From NCBI GenBank assembly GCA_045576635.1, contig JAZNGT010000036.1, forward strand, positions 32,917-96,916: a DNA stretch of 64,000 nucleotides, given 5' to 3'. This document shows positions 24,860-34,392 of this stretch, piece by piece. This stretch comes from Congzhengia sp045576635. GTDB taxonomy: Bacteria > Bacillota > Clostridia > UBA1381 > UBA9506. The translations under genes and the position numbers were made by a program. Below the pieces are notes generated by a model that ran no database searches, had not been told where the DNA came from, and was given only the letters and a program-made list of their open reading frames with translations. The stretch's first letter is position 1, and each line of letters starts with the position of its first letter.

Positions 24860-27223
24860 TTGAAAAAATATCTTTGTATATTTGTGGCAATGCTCTTTTT
24901 GTTTGCATTTCCGCTTTCAATATCAGCAGAAAATGAACATCCGTGGGAGGATACATACGCAAACATTTTGTCAAAACTTTCATTTCGCGGTGAAACGACA
25001 GCCGTTTTGCTGGATTTTGACTACGACAACGCGCCGGAACTTGTCACGGGTGATGAAAATAACATTTCTGTCTACACCTATAAAAATGCGTCAGTGATAA
25101 AACTATGTGACGAAAAACGGATTCCCGTTTCTTATTTTAAAAATCTTAAAACCGCACAGGATAAAAAAACCAACTTAACCAGTTTTTTGGGACAGGTTTT
25201 GATTGACGAAAATTGTTTTACCTATAAAATGACCTTTAAAGACTCTGTCCCTGCGGTAGATGTTCTTGCAATGGAACGTCCCGACGGTAGCGGTACATTT
25301 AAGGGCGCAAACGCAAAAGCCGAGATGGTACAAGATTGTACAGAGCGCGTAAAAACGTTTTTAGACGGTTACACGTTAAAACCGTTTACACTCTGTTCGC
25401 TTACAGCAGAAGATGTATCGTTATCCTCTTCCAAACAGCGCGCCATTTCTGACCTTTTTGCGCGGTATCGCTTTTTAGTAAGTCTTCCCGATGATACCAA
25501 AAACATCGCAAAAGACCTGCGTGATACATTCAAAAAACTTGTCGGCAACAAGGCGTTTTTAAGTTTTGACAAAATCTCGCGTTTGAGCGCAAACGATGTT
25601 TTTGTACAGTATTACGCCGATCAGGAATCTTTCTGTTCACTTCCTTATGAAAAACAGTTTGCCGTTATTTCTGACGTTTTAAATACGCCGACGCTTTCTC
25701 TTTCATTTGAGAACGAAAGAGAACTCGATACAAATAAACTTGTGCGTTTAAAAACCGCAGAAAACGCAGCATCAAACATTTATATTGATTATACAAAAAC
25801 GTTGTCATTCCGCGGAATTGACGACTATGTTACATACCTTGCCAATGTACTTTCGGACGTAAAAGGCGCCGTAAACGAAAACGGAAAAAAGGAACTTGCA
25901 AGATATCTGGAATTTGCCGTAAACAAAAGTTCCCGCACAGAAATTAAAGCAAAAAACAACACCGTCACGGTAAATGACTACTCGGCGTCCTTTATTTCGG
26001 AGAACGCAACACTTTGCATGGACAGGCTCACAACGCTTTGCGAAGCAAACGGCGTAACACAGATTCGTCCTGCGCGCACCATTCCCGAAATTATTTGCAA
26101 AAACACAGAGGCTTCCCAGCCCATTCGCATAGAGTACGAACCGCTCCTTTCGGCGTCGCTCGGCAGTGCCTCGGGCATCCGCCTTATGCTTTCCGGCGTG
26201 TGCGGAATCTATATTACAAAAGAAGACCTTGAAACGCTCCAGGGCGCATCCGAACTCTTTTGTATTGAAATCAAAAAAACAGACGACGGTTTTTCCATTG
26301 TATTTACTGATCAAAAAAACAACGTACTTGAGCGCGTAGTCGCGCCCGTCTGGTTTATTCTTCCCGCAGAAAGTGAATATTCTACTGTAATTGCAAGTTT
26401 TCGCGGAGGCTCTGCAAACTGGGGCGGTCAGTTTGACCCTGAGTATAAAACACTTGAATTTTCCACTGTTTATTCAGGCGATTACGAAATTGCGGAAAAC
26501 GATATTACCGTAAATGACATTGATGCGCTTTCAGAAAATACGCAAAACGCCATTCGCTTTTTGGTGTCAAAGGGCATTTTCTCGGTGAACGCGAAAAATC
26601 GCTTTAAGCCAGATGCGACGTTAAGCCGTTACGACTTTACCGCGGCGCTCGTAAAAATGTTTTATGCAACCGATATAGATGCTGCTACCACGTTTTTGGA
26701 TGTTGCAAAAAGCAACGAATTTTACCGCTACATTGCATCTGCCGAGGCAATTGGCATTGCCGAAGGATTTACTGACAGAACCTTCCGTGGAAGACGGCCG
26801 GTATCGCGCGAGCAGGTCTTTACCTTGTGCGGAAGAACGCTCGTTGAGAAAAAAGGATATACCTATCCTGAAATGAATGCAGAAACACTCTTGTTTGATG
26901 ACACCGCTTCGATTTCAGAATGGGCAAAACCTGACATCGCAGTTTCTGTAAGACACGGCCTTTTAGAAAACGCAGGCGCGTTTTCACCTGCAAGCGATGT
27001 AACACGTGCAGAAGGCGCAGAAGTCCTTTACAAAACCTTTATGCTGCTTTATGACGTTTCGCCCGTAACAACAAAAACGGTGGATACAGAAGCAGAAATC
27101 GTGCCAGAACCCCGTCCGGTAGACTTTGAATTTCGCGCCGCAATACTCATTGTGGCATCTGTGCTATTCTTATTTATAGGATATATAGGAACAAAACTTT
27201 ATAAAAAAAGAAAGAAAAAATAA
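24860..27223 (+). CDS. Large exported SLH-domain protein with C-terminal membrane anchor
   Basis: The start is a TTG with GGGAGG 7 bases upstream. The 787-residue protein has a signal peptide (to about residue 22), about 530 residues of unrecognised sequence, three SLH-like units toward the C-terminus (DIDALSENTQNAIRFLVSKGIF, YRYIASAEAIGIAEGFTDRTFRGRRPVSREQ, WAKPDIAVSVRHGLL) and a final membrane helix followed by KLYKKRKKK. SLH units normally hold proteins to the secondary wall polymer; combined with a membrane anchor this could bridge membrane and wall. Function of the main region is unknown. Confidence 0.85.
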   Translation: MKKYLCIFVAMLFLFAFPLSISAENEHPWEDTYANILSKLSFRGETTAVLLDFDYDNAPELVTGDENNISVYTYKNASVIKLCDEKRIPVSYFKNLKTAQDKKTNLTSFLGQVLIDENCFTYKMTFKDSVPAVDVLAMERPDGSGTFKGANAKAEMVQDCTERVKTFLDGYTLKPFTLCSLTAEDVSLSSSKQRAISDLFARYRFLVSLPDDTKNIAKDLRDTFKKLVGNKAFLSFDKISRLSANDVFVQYYADQESFCSLPYEKQFAVISDVLNTPTLSLSFENERELDTNKLVRLKTAENAASNIYIDYTKTLSFRGIDDYVTYLANVLSDVKGAVNENGKKELARYLEFAVNKSSRTEIKAKNNTVTVNDYSASFISENATLCMDRLTTLCEANGVTQIRPARTIPEIICKNTEASQPIRIEYEPLLSASLGSASGIRLMLSGVCGIYITKEDLETLQGASELFCIEIKKTDDGFSIVFTDQKNNVLERVVAPVWFILPAESEYSTVIASFRGGSANWGGQFDPEYKTLEFSTVYSGDYEIAENDITVNDIDALSENTQNAIRFLVSKGIFSVNAKNRFKPDATLSRYDFTAALVKMFYATDIDAATTFLDVAKSNEFYRYIASAEAIGIAEGFTDRTFRGRRPVSREQVFTLCGRTLVEKKGYTYPEMNAETLLFDDTASISEWAKPDIAVSVRHGLLENAGAFSPASDVTRAEGAEVLYKTFMLLYDVSPVTTKTVDTEAEIVPEPRPVDFEFRAAILIVASVLFLFIGYIGTKLYKKRKKK

Positions 27224-27256
27224 AAAAAGACTGTGGCATTGCCACAGTCTTTTTTA
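27222..27256. terminator. Bidirectional terminator between the SLH gene and mgsA
   Basis: AAGACTGTGGC/GCCACAGTCTT (27227-27251) is flanked by an A-run before and a T-run after, so it can stop transcripts from both convergent genes. Confidence 0.9.
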
Positions 27257-27261
27257 TTGTA

Positions 27262-27663
27262 TTATTTAGGATTTACGATGTCTCTCCAATCAAGGTCTCC
27301 GCGCTCGAGTCCATGCACCAAAACCTCCGCCGTTGCCACATTCGTCGCAAGCGGTACGTTGTGCACGTCGCAAAGACGCAAAAGCGCCGAAACATCCGGC
27401 TCGTGCGGCTGCGCGGTTAAGGGATCTCTGAAAAACAAAACCAGATCGATTTCATTATAAGCAATTCGTGCCCCGATTTGCTGGTCGCCACCCTGCGGGC
27501 CCGACAAAAAGCGATGTACTTTAAGACCGGTTGCGTCCTGAATCAGTCCTCCCGTTGTGCCGGTAGCACAAAGCATATGTTTTTCTAAAATGCCTTTATA
27601 TGCAATACAAAACTGTACCATAAGTTCTTTTTTCTTGTCATGTGCAATCAATGCGATATTCAT
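27262..27663 (-). CDS. mgsA: Methylglyoxal synthase
   Basis: MgsA converts dihydroxyacetone phosphate to methylglyoxal, relieving phosphate stress in glycolysis. The 133-residue protein has ALIAHDKKK at the start, the phosphate-binding ATGTTGG, SGPQGGDQQIGA and FFRDPLTAQPHEPDV with catalytic Asp and His. In Clostridia it lies at the end of the mre-min cluster, as here, but with its own likely promoter. Confidence 0.96.
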   Translation of the reverse strand: MNIALIAHDKKKELMVQFCIAYKGILEKHMLCATGTTGGLIQDATGLKVHRFLSGPQGGDQQIGARIAYNEIDLVLFFRDPLTAQPHEPDVSALLRLCDVHNVPLATNVATAEVLVHGLERGDLDWRDIVNPK

Positions 27664-27707
27664 GCCTTAGCCTCCTTACAATCATGGCAATAATACCTTT
27701 GCACTCT

Positions 27708-27736
27708 ATTATATCATAAAACACATCGCGCGTCTA
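27708..27736 (-). promoter_or_regulatory. Putative mgsA promoter
   Basis: On the minus strand TAGACG and TATAAT are 17 bases apart in the minC-mgsA gap. The -35 box is imperfect. Confidence 0.4.
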
Positions 27737-27796
27737 CCCAAAATTTTACACCATAAAAACATTTAGTGTAACTTTAACAAATCTTTTCCGTCTCTT

Positions 27797-28420
27797 TTAT
27801 GTATATTGTTCAACTTTGATTTCGTTGTCTGCGATATAGGCAATCTCCGGAACACTTAAAAAATGACGCCGAATCACACCTTTTGTGACCGTTTTTGTTA
27901 AGTCTCCTATCGAAAGTTTTTGCGGCACAAGTTTCATCGCTACAACCGCCGCGTCACGCTTGCCGCTTGCGCCTGCATGAACGCTACCCAAAAGGCTCCC
28001 TAAAATAAACACGTTCCCGCCGGCAATAACCTTTGCATCTTTTTCCACGTCACCTATGATGACTAAATTGTTTGCATATTCTACCGTTTCACCCGTGCGT
28101 ACAGTTGTGCGCACAAATTTTGTAATGCCCTCGTCCGCCATCAGTTCATCGAGTGGCGAATGTTTCTTTGGAATCATTTTAGGTGCCTGCTCGATAAAGG
28201 TAACTTTCGTCTCAGAAAGCGCCTCTTTCACCACCGGTTCTAAGGACAAAACTTCTACGTCGGTTAAAAAATTGCTCGTTAAATAGACATCGAGTTCCAT
28301 GTCTTTAAAAAACGCTTTAGACTCTAAAAGTTTTTCTTTCAGTTCTTTTTTTCCCGTTTCAAAATCTGTGTCATCTACCGACACCAAAATGCCTTTCGGG
28401 CTACCTTTTATAAGAATCAT
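27797..28420 (-). CDS. minC: Septum site-determining protein MinC
   Basis: MinC inhibits FtsZ assembly away from midcell. The N-terminal domain (MILIKGSPKGILVSVDDTDFE) and the C-terminal beta-helix (VRTGETVEYANNLVIIGDVEKDAKVIAGGNVFILGSLLGSVHAG-type repeats) are clear over 207 residues. It follows mrdA by 28 bases. The next gene should be minD, which MinC needs for membrane recruitment, but neither minD nor minE is present before mgsA. Confidence 0.93.
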   Translation of the reverse strand: MILIKGSPKGILVSVDDTDFETGKKELKEKLLESKAFFKDMELDVYLTSNFLTDVEVLSLEPVVKEALSETKVTFIEQAPKMIPKKHSPLDELMADEGITKFVRTTVRTGETVEYANNLVIIGDVEKDAKVIAGGNVFILGSLLGSVHAGASGKRDAAVVAMKLVPQKLSIGDLTKTVTKGVIRRHFLSVPEIAYIADNEIKVEQYT

Positions 28421-28448
28421 AACGCATTTCCTTTCTGTTCTTTATGAT

Positions 28449-30458
28449 TTAAGAAAGCAAAGTATCCTCTGCCTCCGCTTCTTTTTCTTGTGTTGGTTTT
28501 GTAAAATAGGAAGAAAGCACGGCTTTTGCGACTTCCGCCGCAGGATGCGATGTCCCCGCGTGTTCTACCACAACCGAAACTGCAATCTGTGGGTTGTCTG
28601 CCGGCGCATAACCGATAAAAAGGGCGTTTGTGCCGCCCGGCACCTGCGCCGAGCCGGTTTTTCCCGCAACAGAAAGCGGAAAGTTTAAAAACGCCTGATA
28701 GGCCGTTCCGCCCTTTGTCGTTACCTTTTTCATACCTTTTTTTACGGCAGAAAGCGCCTCGTTTGAAACCGCGGCATATCCTTTTACTTCGGGTGTGGTT
28801 TCAAAAAGAATCTCGCCCGTTTCGCCCGATTTTACCGCTTTCAAAAGATGCACGCCATAGTTTACGCCGTCATTTGCAAGCGTCGCCGCATAGTTTGCCA
28901 GAGAAAGCGGCGAAAACAAATTGTCGGACTGACCGATGGCTGCCTGCAACACATCGCCAGGATACCATGGTTTTCCGCTTTGTTCTCGTGTTTCAGGCGA
29001 CGCGATGCGTCCTTCCTTTTCTTCGTCTTTCAGTTCTATGCCCGTCTTTTTGTCGAGACCGAACTGTTTGGCAGTCTCTAAAATCGCACGGATACCTGTT
29101 CTTTTGGCTGTTTCATAAAAAAAGTAGTTGCAGGAGTATTTTAGTGCGTCTGTTACATCGATTGTTCCGTGTGTTGCGCCTGTATTGCGGTAGAGGTTAC
29201 ACTGAAACTGTCTGTCAAGATACTTAAAACTACCCTTTGTTTTGATCGTTTCGGTGGGGGTAAGCACGCCACTATCTATCGCCGCAATGGCAGAAATCGG
29301 CTTAAACGTTGAGCCAGGCTCATAAAGCCCTGCAATTGCACGATGAAAAAGCGGTCTGCGTACATCGCTTATGAGTAAGTTGTAATTTTGACTGAATGTA
29401 TCTATATTGTATGTTGGGTATGACGCCATGGCTAAAAGCGCACCCGTTTTTACATCTATCGCCACAACTGCGCCGCCGTTTTTTGTTTTCTTTGTGCTTT
29501 GCACGGCATCTTCCAGCGCCTTTTCTGCGGCAAGTTGTAATTCTAAATCAATCGTAAGCATAACGCTTTTTCCCGGAACGGGGTCTTGCGGCGCAACAAA
29601 ATATTGCGTTTTTCCATTTTCTTCAAAGCCGACGCTTTTGATGCCGTCTTTTCCGCGAAGATACGATTCAAACGCTTTTTCTGCACCCTGTTTTCCGATG
29701 ATGTCGGTTTTTTGATAACCGTTTTCTTTTTGTGTTTCGTATTCCTCTGCGCTGATTTTTCCGACTCTGCCTAAAAGGTGTGACGCAGTGTCAGGATAAA
29801 GATACCGGCGCGCAGGTCTTGTTTCTACTTCGATATCAGGAAAATACTCTTTGTGTTCTAGAAGGCGCGTTGCGCCTTTTATATCAAGTTCCGTAATGGT
29901 ATAGGGATTTGAAACCGAAAACCCGTCCTTTTCCATGCCGAATTTTACGCCCACGAGCAACCGTTTTTCCCCGTTTGTGTAAGTGTCATCTATTTTGTAG
30001 CGCGCAGAAAACGCCTCTATAATTTCCTCTGCGGTAGCGGTGTCTTTCAATTTATTTTCCTTTTTAAAACGTGCGATTTCCGTTTCTTTTCCGGAAAACA
30101 CGAATGGATAAGAAAACGAAATCGGCAAGCGGTCTTTATAGTCTTCTTTCAGCAAAGAAAGCGCAGAGAGTATGGATGCGAATCTTTCTTTTTCTGTTAC
30201 GTCCCGCCTGTAAAGCACGGCAAAATACGAGGTTTTGTTTACCACAAGCGGTCTGCCGTAACAGTCGGTGATTTCGCCGCGCGGCGCCGATGCCTTTGTA
30301 AAAAGCGAAAGTTTACTATCGCTCGCGTTTCGGTAAAACTCGCCCTTTACAATTTGTAGCGCAAACAGGCGCACTACAATCAGCACAAAAAACAAACTGA
30401 TAACAACATATAAAATGAAAATTCGTTTTTTCTCACGCGGTTTAAACGTTTTTTCCAC
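28449..30458 (-). CDS. mrdA: Penicillin-binding protein 2 (elongation transpeptidase)
   Basis: A class B PBP of the rod-elongation machinery. One membrane helix (about 12-36), a dimerisation domain, then the transpeptidase domain with STFK (383-386, catalytic Ser), SCN (442-444) and KTG (600-602); 669 residues. It overlaps mreD by 17 bases and lies in the mreBCD-mrdA-minC order typical of rod-shaped Clostridia. Its SEDS partner rodA is not in the cluster. Confidence 0.95.
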   Translation of the reverse strand: MEKTFKPREKKRIFILYVVISLFFVLIVVRLFALQIVKGEFYRNASDSKLSLFTKASAPRGEITDCYGRPLVVNKTSYFAVLYRRDVTEKERFASILSALSLLKEDYKDRLPISFSYPFVFSGKETEIARFKKENKLKDTATAEEIIEAFSARYKIDDTYTNGEKRLLVGVKFGMEKDGFSVSNPYTITELDIKGATRLLEHKEYFPDIEVETRPARRYLYPDTASHLLGRVGKISAEEYETQKENGYQKTDIIGKQGAEKAFESYLRGKDGIKSVGFEENGKTQYFVAPQDPVPGKSVMLTIDLELQLAAEKALEDAVQSTKKTKNGGAVVAIDVKTGALLAMASYPTYNIDTFSQNYNLLISDVRRPLFHRAIAGLYEPGSTFKPISAIAAIDSGVLTPTETIKTKGSFKYLDRQFQCNLYRNTGATHGTIDVTDALKYSCNYFFYETAKRTGIRAILETAKQFGLDKKTGIELKDEEKEGRIASPETREQSGKPWYPGDVLQAAIGQSDNLFSPLSLANYAATLANDGVNYGVHLLKAVKSGETGEILFETTPEVKGYAAVSNEALSAVKKGMKKVTTKGGTAYQAFLNFPLSVAGKTGSAQVPGGTNALFIGYAPADNPQIAVSVVVEHAGTSHPAAEVAKAVLSSYFTKPTQEKEAEAEDTLLS

Positions 30459-31005
30459 CTTCGTTTCCCCTTTCTTTTCGGCGGGAAAACGTACAACAAG
30501 TCACCAGCGGATAAAGAATTAGCGCAACGAAAACGTGATAGATTGCCTGAACCAACGAACGTTTGATTGTGTCTAAAATCGAAGTACCAATTCTTACAAA
30601 AACCATCTCAACAAAAACATGTGCCACGCTTAAAACAAGCGACGCAAAACATACAATCAACAATGTTTGCACGAGCGAACAATAAAATAAGCGGTTTCTT
30701 ACATATACGCATCCCATGGATATGTATCCATACAAAAGCGCGGAATAGGGAAACGCTGTGCCGGAAAGTGCATCCAGCAAAAGACCGCTCAGAAAACTTA
30801 AAAATATAGCCTCGGTACCGCCCTGTTTTACGCTGTAACATACTAAAAACACAAACGCAAAAAGCGGTGCTGCTCCAAAAACGGCAGCATCAAACGAGAG
30901 AGCGGTCTGTATGGAAATGAAAAGAAAAAGGAAGATTGCCAAAAGCAAAAAGGAAAGCACGGTCTGAAAACGCCCTCCGGTTTCTTCTTTTATGGCGCGT
31001 CTCAT
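30442..31005 (-). CDS. mreD: Rod shape-determining protein MreD
   Basis: A 187-residue polytopic membrane protein with about five hydrophobic helices, placed between mreC and mrdA. MreD is poorly conserved; the call rests on size, topology and position. It overlaps mrdA by 17 bases and follows mreC by 14. Confidence 0.9.
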   Translation of the reverse strand: MRRAIKEETGGRFQTVLSFLLLAIFLFLFISIQTALSFDAAVFGAAPLFAFVFLVCYSVKQGGTEAIFLSFLSGLLLDALSGTAFPYSALLYGYISMGCVYVRNRLFYCSLVQTLLIVCFASLVLSVAHVFVEMVFVRIGTSILDTIKRSLVQAIYHVFVALILYPLVTCCTFSRRKERGNEGGKNV

Positions 31006-31019
31006 TTCCTTTCTCCTTT

Positions 31020-31847
31020 CTATGTTTCTTTTTTTATAATACTTACTTCATACAGTCTGTTAAAGTCAACATCTAATTCCACCACTGCGGATGTTTCGCC
31101 ATGAGGCGGATTTGAAACAGACTCCACCGTTCCAATCAATAATCCTTTTGGAAAAACGCCGCCCATACCGGATGTTTCGATTGTATCACCCACCGCGGGC
31201 GATGCGCCGTCTTCTAAAAAGGAAAGGGTAACGCAAGCACGTTTTAAAAGCGCGGCATCACCCGCTACAACGCCGTTTTCCTGCGTGCGCACAACACGCG
31301 CACCCACTTGAAAGTCGTGTGACAAAAGTGTTTTTACCTCTGACCAGCCGTCTCCTACGTCCGTAACTTTTCCTATAAGAGAACGGTTTTTTAAAACGGT
31401 ATCGTCTTTTTTGATGCCATATTCTGTGCCTTTGTCTACACAAAAGGTAACAGAAGAAAGCGCCTTGGTTTTAGAAAAAACACGCGCAGAAACCATTTGG
31501 TAGGATGGATTTTCTTTTTTAAATTGAAGTAGCGAGCGGAGTCTCTCGTTTTCGGCGTAAAGCGCCGTTTGCGCACGGATTTCCTGCTTTAACTGCGCAA
31601 TTTCTTCTTTTAAGTCTTTATTCTCTTTTTCCTTGTCTTTATCGTCTGAAACACGTAAGATAAGCGTATTTACACTGTTTGCCGCTTTTTGCGCCATGCG
31701 CTGAAATGGTAAAAACACGGTTCTTACAGCCGGCGTTAATGGGTTTTTTACAGTATCATTTCGCGCAAATGCGCCGAGCGCAAAACATCCGGCGAAAAGT
31801 ACCGTTACAGAAAACATCCAAAGAATGTTTTTGAAAGGCCGTCTCAT
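31020..31847 (-). CDS. mreC: Rod shape-determining protein MreC
   Basis: 275 residues: an N-terminal membrane anchor, a coiled coil (about 65-115, DKDKEKENKDLKEEIAQLKQEI) and an extracytoplasmic beta domain (LIGKVTDVGDGWSEVKTLLSHDFQVGARV). It scaffolds PBP2 and MreB at elongation sites. Overlaps mreB by 4 bases. Confidence 0.95.
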   Translation of the reverse strand: MRRPFKNILWMFSVTVLFAGCFALGAFARNDTVKNPLTPAVRTVFLPFQRMAQKAANSVNTLILRVSDDKDKEKENKDLKEEIAQLKQEIRAQTALYAENERLRSLLQFKKENPSYQMVSARVFSKTKALSSVTFCVDKGTEYGIKKDDTVLKNRSLIGKVTDVGDGWSEVKTLLSHDFQVGARVVRTQENGVVAGDAALLKRACVTLSFLEDGASPAVGDTIETSGMGGVFPKGLLIGTVESVSNPPHGETSAVVELDVDFNRLYEVSIIKKET

Positions 31848-32878
31848 GCACGCGCGCCCCCTGTTTGCTTTTCGTCAATGCCCGCCCTTTTATATCTGCC
31901 GCGCGCATCTAAAAATAAAGAGAGAGCCTTTCCCGTGCCGTTTACGACACATGCATCTGCTTCTTCTGCAACAAAAACAGGTATGCCGGTTTCTTCATAA
32001 ATCAGCGTTTTAAGGCCCGGAATGTTTGCTCCACCACCCGTCAGCATAATGCCGCGCTCTGCGATATCTTTTGCAAGTTCGGGCGGTGTGGTTTCGAGTG
32101 TATCCGTAACAGATGACACAATTGCGCGTATTGTTTTTGACATTGCCATACGAATTTCTTCTGCCGTTACGGTTTGTACTTTCGGAAGACCCGTGGCTAA
32201 ATCCCGCCCCATAACGGACATGCTTTTATCATCAAACGACGCATGCGCCGAGCCGATTTTGATTTTGATTTCCTCTGCCGTACGCTCGCCAATGATTAAG
32301 TTATAAGTGCGTTTTATATAATCTAAAATATCGGCATCCATTTTGTCGCCGGCGTGGCGCACGGATGTGCAGGATACGATGCCCCCAAAAGAAATCACCG
32401 CAACCTCCGTAGTCCCGCCGCCAATGTCTACTACCATGCTGCCCGTTGCCTCTCTTACGGGAAGTTCTGCTCCAAGTGCTGCTGCCATCGGCTCGTCTAT
32501 GATATATGCGTTTTTGCCGCCGGCACGCACAACTGCCTCTAACACCGCGCGGCGCTCAACTTCTGTAATGCCGTAAGGCACACAAATCGTAACAAACGGA
32601 CGGAATAGATGCGTAGGACACGCTTTTTCCAAAAACGCACGAAGCATGGCTTCTGTTACGTCAAAATCTTTTATGGCGCCACCTCTTAAAGGCCGTAATA
32701 CAAGCACCTCGTCCGGTGTTCTGCCAATCATGTTTTTTGCGTCTTGTCCGACCGCCAAAACCTTGCCGGTATCACTGTCAACCGCCACAACAGACGGCTC
32801 GTTTAATACAATGCCCTTGCCCTTTAAGTAGATGAGTGTGTTTGCTGTACCCAAATCCACCCCGATGTGTTTTGCCAA
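31844..32878 (-). CDS. mreB: Rod shape-determining protein MreB
   Basis: A bacterial actin of 344 residues that directs lateral wall synthesis. Phosphate and adenosine motifs are GVDLGTANTLIYLKGKG, VVDIGGGTTEVAVIS and GIMLTGGGANIPGL. It is the first gene of the mreBCD-mrdA-minC operon. A small palindrome around TCGCGCGA lies in the 60-base gap from maf. Confidence 0.97.
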   Translation of the reverse strand: MAKHIGVDLGTANTLIYLKGKGIVLNEPSVVAVDSDTGKVLAVGQDAKNMIGRTPDEVLVLRPLRGGAIKDFDVTEAMLRAFLEKACPTHLFRPFVTICVPYGITEVERRAVLEAVVRAGGKNAYIIDEPMAAALGAELPVREATGSMVVDIGGGTTEVAVISFGGIVSCTSVRHAGDKMDADILDYIKRTYNLIIGERTAEEIKIKIGSAHASFDDKSMSVMGRDLATGLPKVQTVTAEEIRMAMSKTIRAIVSSVTDTLETTPPELAKDIAERGIMLTGGGANIPGLKTLIYEETGIPVFVAEEADACVVNGTGKALSLFLDARGRYKRAGIDEKQTGGARA

Positions 32879-32938
32879 AAAAACTACCTCCCTTTCGTGT
32901 TATGTACGTCTTTCGCGCGAAAAGGATGGGGTGTTTTG

Positions 32939-33526
32939 TTAGATAACGTCTATCGAAAATTCTTCTTTTAAAACCTTTGAAAGTTTACAGATAGGAAGTC
33001 CTACCACGTTAAAATAATCGCCCTCGATTTTGTCTACAAACAGTCCGCCGCGTCCTTGTATCCCGTACGCACCGGCTTTGTCCATCGGCTCTCCCGTTTC
33101 GATATATGCTAAAATCTCTTGTTCGGCAAGAGAAATAAAATGCACTTTTGTTTCTACATAAAATGTTTCGCTCTTGGCAGTTTTTGTGCTTAAAACCGTA
33201 ACGCCGGTAAGCACACTGTGCCAAGCATCAGAAAGACGGGACAAAATGGTTTTGGCATCGTCTTTGTCTTTCGGTTTCGTTAAAATGGTGCCGTTTTGTA
33301 CCACAACTGTGTCTGCACCAATGACCAGTGCGTCTTTTCCCTCTTGGCGCACGCGTGATGCCACTTCTGATGCTTTTAAAAGCGAAAGGCGCTCTACCGC
33401 AAGATACGGCGGAAGGTCACCTGTGAGTGTCTCGTCCGCGTCAGCAGTCTGTACGGTAAACGGAATACCGATTGTTTGTAAAAGTTCTTTTCTTCTTGGA
33501 GATGCCGATGCAAGTATTATTTCCAT
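32939..33526 (-). CDS. maf: Maf-family nucleoside triphosphate pyrophosphatase
   Basis: 195 residues with ASASPRRKELL at the start, the catalytic-site GADTVVVQNGTILTKPKDKDDA and the ending segment KAGAYGIQGRGG. Maf enzymes hydrolyse non-canonical or modified NTPs such as dTTP/UTP. It commonly lies upstream of mreB in Firmicutes. It overlaps the preceding gene by 10 bases. Confidence 0.95.
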   Translation of the reverse strand: MEIILASASPRRKELLQTIGIPFTVQTADADETLTGDLPPYLAVERLSLLKASEVASRVRQEGKDALVIGADTVVVQNGTILTKPKDKDDAKTILSRLSDAWHSVLTGVTVLSTKTAKSETFYVETKVHFISLAEQEILAYIETGEPMDKAGAYGIQGRGGLFVDKIEGDYFNVVGLPICKLSKVLKEEFSIDVI

Positions 33527-34044
33527 TGTTCTCCTTCTCCATTCTTATGTTTTGTAAGGATATGTAAAATTTGTTTGCCGAGATATCCGGTTAAAACACC
33601 CGAAAGTGCCGATAGTACGCCCAAAACCGGAAAATACCGAAAAACAACAGTCGTTTCGAGCACGAAACTTGCAACAACGAGTTGTCCTATGTTAAAGAAA
33701 ACAGCGCCGATTACGGAAATTCCCGTAAGAGATGCCCGTTGTTTTAAGAGTTTGTCTGAAAGAAACATCGCAAAAACCGATAAAACCGTTCCTGCGAGGC
33801 TATACACAAAAGCAGAGACGCCACTGTATAAAAGTGCTGAAACAAGGCACCTTAAAACACCAAACAGCAAAGCGGTTTTAACGCCAAAGAGACCAAACAC
33901 CACCATGGTAACTACGTTTGCAAGCCCGATTTTTCCGCCCGGAATGACGGTAAATGCCGGAACTAACTGTTCAAAATAGCCTAAAACCGCGGCGAGTGCG
34001 CAAAAAAGCGCAAGCAAAACGTATCGTTTAGTACGCAACGCCAT
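33517..34044 (-). CDS. Gx-transporter / heptaprenyl diphosphate synthase component I family membrane protein
   Basis: A 175-residue membrane protein with about five hydrophobic helices and the segment VIPGGKIGLANVVTMVVFGLFG, which matches the Gx-transporter-type family often annotated as heptaprenyl diphosphate synthase component I. It is an ECF-like small membrane protein by appearance; the substrate is unknown. The neighbouring NusG-domain-II gene is its frequent partner, and the two overlap by 17 bases. Confidence 0.8.
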   Translation of the reverse strand: MALRTKRYVLLALFCALAAVLGYFEQLVPAFTVIPGGKIGLANVVTMVVFGLFGVKTALLFGVLRCLVSALLYSGVSAFVYSLAGTVLSVFAMFLSDKLLKQRASLTGISVIGAVFFNIGQLVVASFVLETTVVFRYFPVLGVLSALSGVLTGYLGKQILHILTKHKNGEGEQWK

Positions 34045-34390
34045 CCACCTCCCCTGCGCCTTCTATTTTTACAATGACCTGATTGGGAAGACAAACCAAT
34101 ATATCGCCGACGCTTTTGGCAACGCCTAAGCACCGTCCGTCATCGCAGTCGGACTCGAAAATACGTGCGCCGTCTTTTGAAACTTCAACTTTTACATTGC
34201 CGTAAGATGTTGTTACCGTAAGCGTTTTGGGTGACAAAAGATCTTCGGTTTTGTAACTTGCATAGGGTTTTCCCTCTGCTAAAATGACAATAGCAGTCGC
34301 TCTTTTCTGAAACACGATGCCCGAAAAAAGCAAACACACCAAAGAAACCAAAAGCACGCCCCAAAATATAAGTTTGTCCGTCTTTGTCAT
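34028..34390 (-). CDS. NusG domain II-containing exported protein
   Basis: 120 residues: one N-terminal membrane helix (about 7-27), then a small beta domain with two Cys (SDCDDGRCLG). This NusG-II-like family accompanies the Gx-type membrane protein and sometimes FMN-binding or Rnf genes. Despite the name it is not a transcription factor. The Cys pair suggests a disulfide or metal role outside the membrane; this is inference. Confidence 0.82.
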   Translation of the reverse strand: MTKTDKLIFWGVLLVSLVCLLFSGIVFQKRATAIVILAEGKPYASYKTEDLLSPKTLTVTTSYGNVKVEVSKDGARIFESDCDDGRCLGVAKSVGDILVCLPNQVIVKIEGAGEVDGVAY

Positions 34391-34392
34391 GT

